A stretch of DNA of 64,000 nucleotides. It comes from Parapristionchus giblindavisi (Eukaryota; Nematoda; Chromadorea; Rhabditida; Diplogasteridae). A program made the translations under genes and the position numbers. A model generated the notes under the pieces. That model had not been told where the DNA came from and did no database searches. It saw only the letters and a program-made list of their open reading frames with translations. This document shows, in pieces, positions 62,722 to 64,000 of this stretch (within the stretch, counting starts at the first letter, position 1; each line of letters starts with the position of its first letter). The stretch spans positions 124,001-188,000 of the forward strand of contig CALSFV010000280.1 of NCBI GenBank assembly GCA_943737045.1. The letters are read 5' to 3'.

Positions 62722-63216
62722 CTTTTGCATTTTTTTCAAAATATTTTTGACATTTTTTCCGATTTTCCAAGCCATATCCATAACCTGTTGTTGTTTGTGC
62801 TACTTTTGAAGCGAAACTAAAAATATCTAGGGCATGATGGACAAATAACAGAGTTAGACACATTTTTATTGCATTTTCTGAGATTTATAACTCAAATACA
62901 GTACTTTCATTAGGGTGTTTGTTGCTACAGTAATTAGTATCTTGATCTGTCAATACATGTACACACCATCATAAGTTTATTGATTGTATCGGATTCTCGG
63001 AGTGATAAAAACGCAGAGATAAACTCGCGTGATTTCTATTCTTTTGTTGTAAATGAGGGACAAATTGAAATTGAATATATAATCACTTCTTGTCACATCA
63101 CTACAACACCTACAGATATAATTGACTGATTAGAGATGACGAAAGGAGCGGCAACCAAACCCGTCTGACATGCGCCGCACAAACCAAATAGGCCACATCT
63201 GTCAGTAGGCAACACT

Positions 63217-63336
63217 ATCTCTGGATCCTCTGCAATTATCCGAGAAAATCTTTCGCCTTTTACTAAAGATTTCCGTGCAGAGGATCAAACTATGAGTATT
63301 ACTCATTTTTTGGAATCCCCTCGAAAGAGCGGGATA
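63217..63336 (+). ncRNA. U5 snRNA, unit 42
   Basis: Standard form; last RNA gene in the window. Confidence 0.93.
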
Positions 63337-63503
63337 ATAAATTGGAAAAAGGAAATCTAAGAAACAGTTTTATAATTCATAAAACTGTTTCTTAGAAAGC
63401 GAATGAGCGAAGTTTTCGACACCTCGGCTCTGTTTGGCATTATAATGATCAAAGATCAGATCAGAATGTTGTTGAAAGATCAGAATGTTGTCGTTAGGAT
63501 AAA

Positions 63504-63539
<36 letters not shown>

Positions 63540-64000
63540 TTAATTTAATAATTCAAGTTTTTTCTCCCATTGGTAGACAATCTCTTCATCTCTTTATTTC
63601 AGGCGCGAAAAAGTCAGTTACAAATGAAATCTAAATTTACAAGTAAGACCGGAAGAATCAATCAATAAACCAACCGAATAAATCAATAAGTGAACGGAAT
63701 CAATCGATAACTGATTGTGAGGAATGATTAATAAGGCAATGTACAAATGGATATATGAACATATTAGTTGATGGACGTTATTTTTACAAGATCATACAAG
63801 CGAATGAGTGAAATTTTGATCCCTCGACTCTGTTTGACAGAATAAGGATCAAAGATCAAAGATCAAATTTCATTTGCCAATTTCTGAAAAGAAAAGAAAT
63901 TATTTTCAACAGTTTTATGATGCATTAAACCGTTTCTTACAAAGCGAATGAGCGATATTTTTTATCCCTCTGCTCTGGTTGACAGAATAAAGATCAAAGA
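63337..64000. other. Partial U5-to-5S spacer at the window end
   Basis: Contains the palindrome, R1, (ATT)n, R2 and most of R3, and stops about 100 bp short of where the next 5S would begin. No gene seen. Confidence 0.85.

Larger units (their letters stand above)
1..64000 (+). repeat. 5S rRNA-U5 snRNA tandem array (42 units, continues beyond both ends)
   Basis: Head-to-tail repeat with 5S starts at 647, 2139, 3632 and so on to 62603. Spacing is 1481-1512 bp in units without insertions, 1672-1808 bp in the four with transposons. Every unit has one 5S and one U5, both on the + strand. Spacers are near-identical, differing by scattered SNPs, a 2- or 6-bp indel after 5S, and (ATT)n length. No non-array flank is visible. 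The insertion sizes account exactly for the long units: +203 bp (195 + 8 duplication) in 15 and 19, with a 19-bp deletion also in 15; +210 in 17; +320 in 33. Confidence 0.98.

Noticed and set aside
1..64000. CRISPR-like array, because of regular repetition
   Set aside because: The period is about 1.49 kb with near-identical 'spacers' and eukaryotic 5S/U5 genes; no short repeats with unique spacers.

Overview
The whole window is one head-to-tail tandem array. Its repeat unit is about 1.49 kb and carries two structural RNA genes on the + strand: 5S rRNA (119 nt) and, about 500 bp downstream, the spliceosomal U5 snRNA (about 120 nt). There are 42 units, numbered here from each 5S start. The window opens in a U5-to-5S spacer and closes in another, so the array continues past both ends. 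I see no supportable protein gene.

Organism: a eukaryote, most likely a nematode. The 5S 3' half (GGATCGGAGACGG, then GGGAATCCTGGGTGTTGTAAGC) closely resembles the Caenorhabditis 5S as I remember it. The U5 also looks nematode-like in its stem below the Sm site. No database was searched. In C. elegans the 5S unit carries the SL1 spliced-leader RNA gene; I find no SL1 here, and U5 sits in the unit instead.

Layout of a unit (unit 1): 5S 647-765, with a Pol III T-run at 767-770; AT-rich spacer to 1262 with a GC-rich block just upstream of U5 (candidate PSE); U5 1263-1382 with stem I, the invariant loop CGCCTTTTACT, Sm site and 3' GAAA hairpin; an 18-bp perfect palindrome 1402-1442; an (ATT)n tract; and three diverged copies of a ~100-bp sub-repeat leading to the next 5S. 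Unit lengths run 1481-1512 bp, except units 15, 17, 19 and 33, which hold short non-autonomous transposons. One 195-bp element with 8-bp target duplication sits at the same site in units 15 and 19. A 208-bp element splits the 5S of unit 17. A 318-bp fold-back element with TA duplication sits in unit 33.

The array is very uniform but not perfectly so. Shared indels and SNPs show blocks copied together: a two-unit alternation over units 6-13 (period about 2.97 kb), a 6330-bp duplication carrying the first transposon, a 7425-bp duplication (units 20-22 and 25-27), and local SNP patches. This is the pattern expected from unequal exchange and gene conversion. 5S is a Pol III gene with an internal promoter. 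U5 is normally a Pol II gene with an upstream PSE, so each unit probably joins two transcription systems serving translation and splicing.
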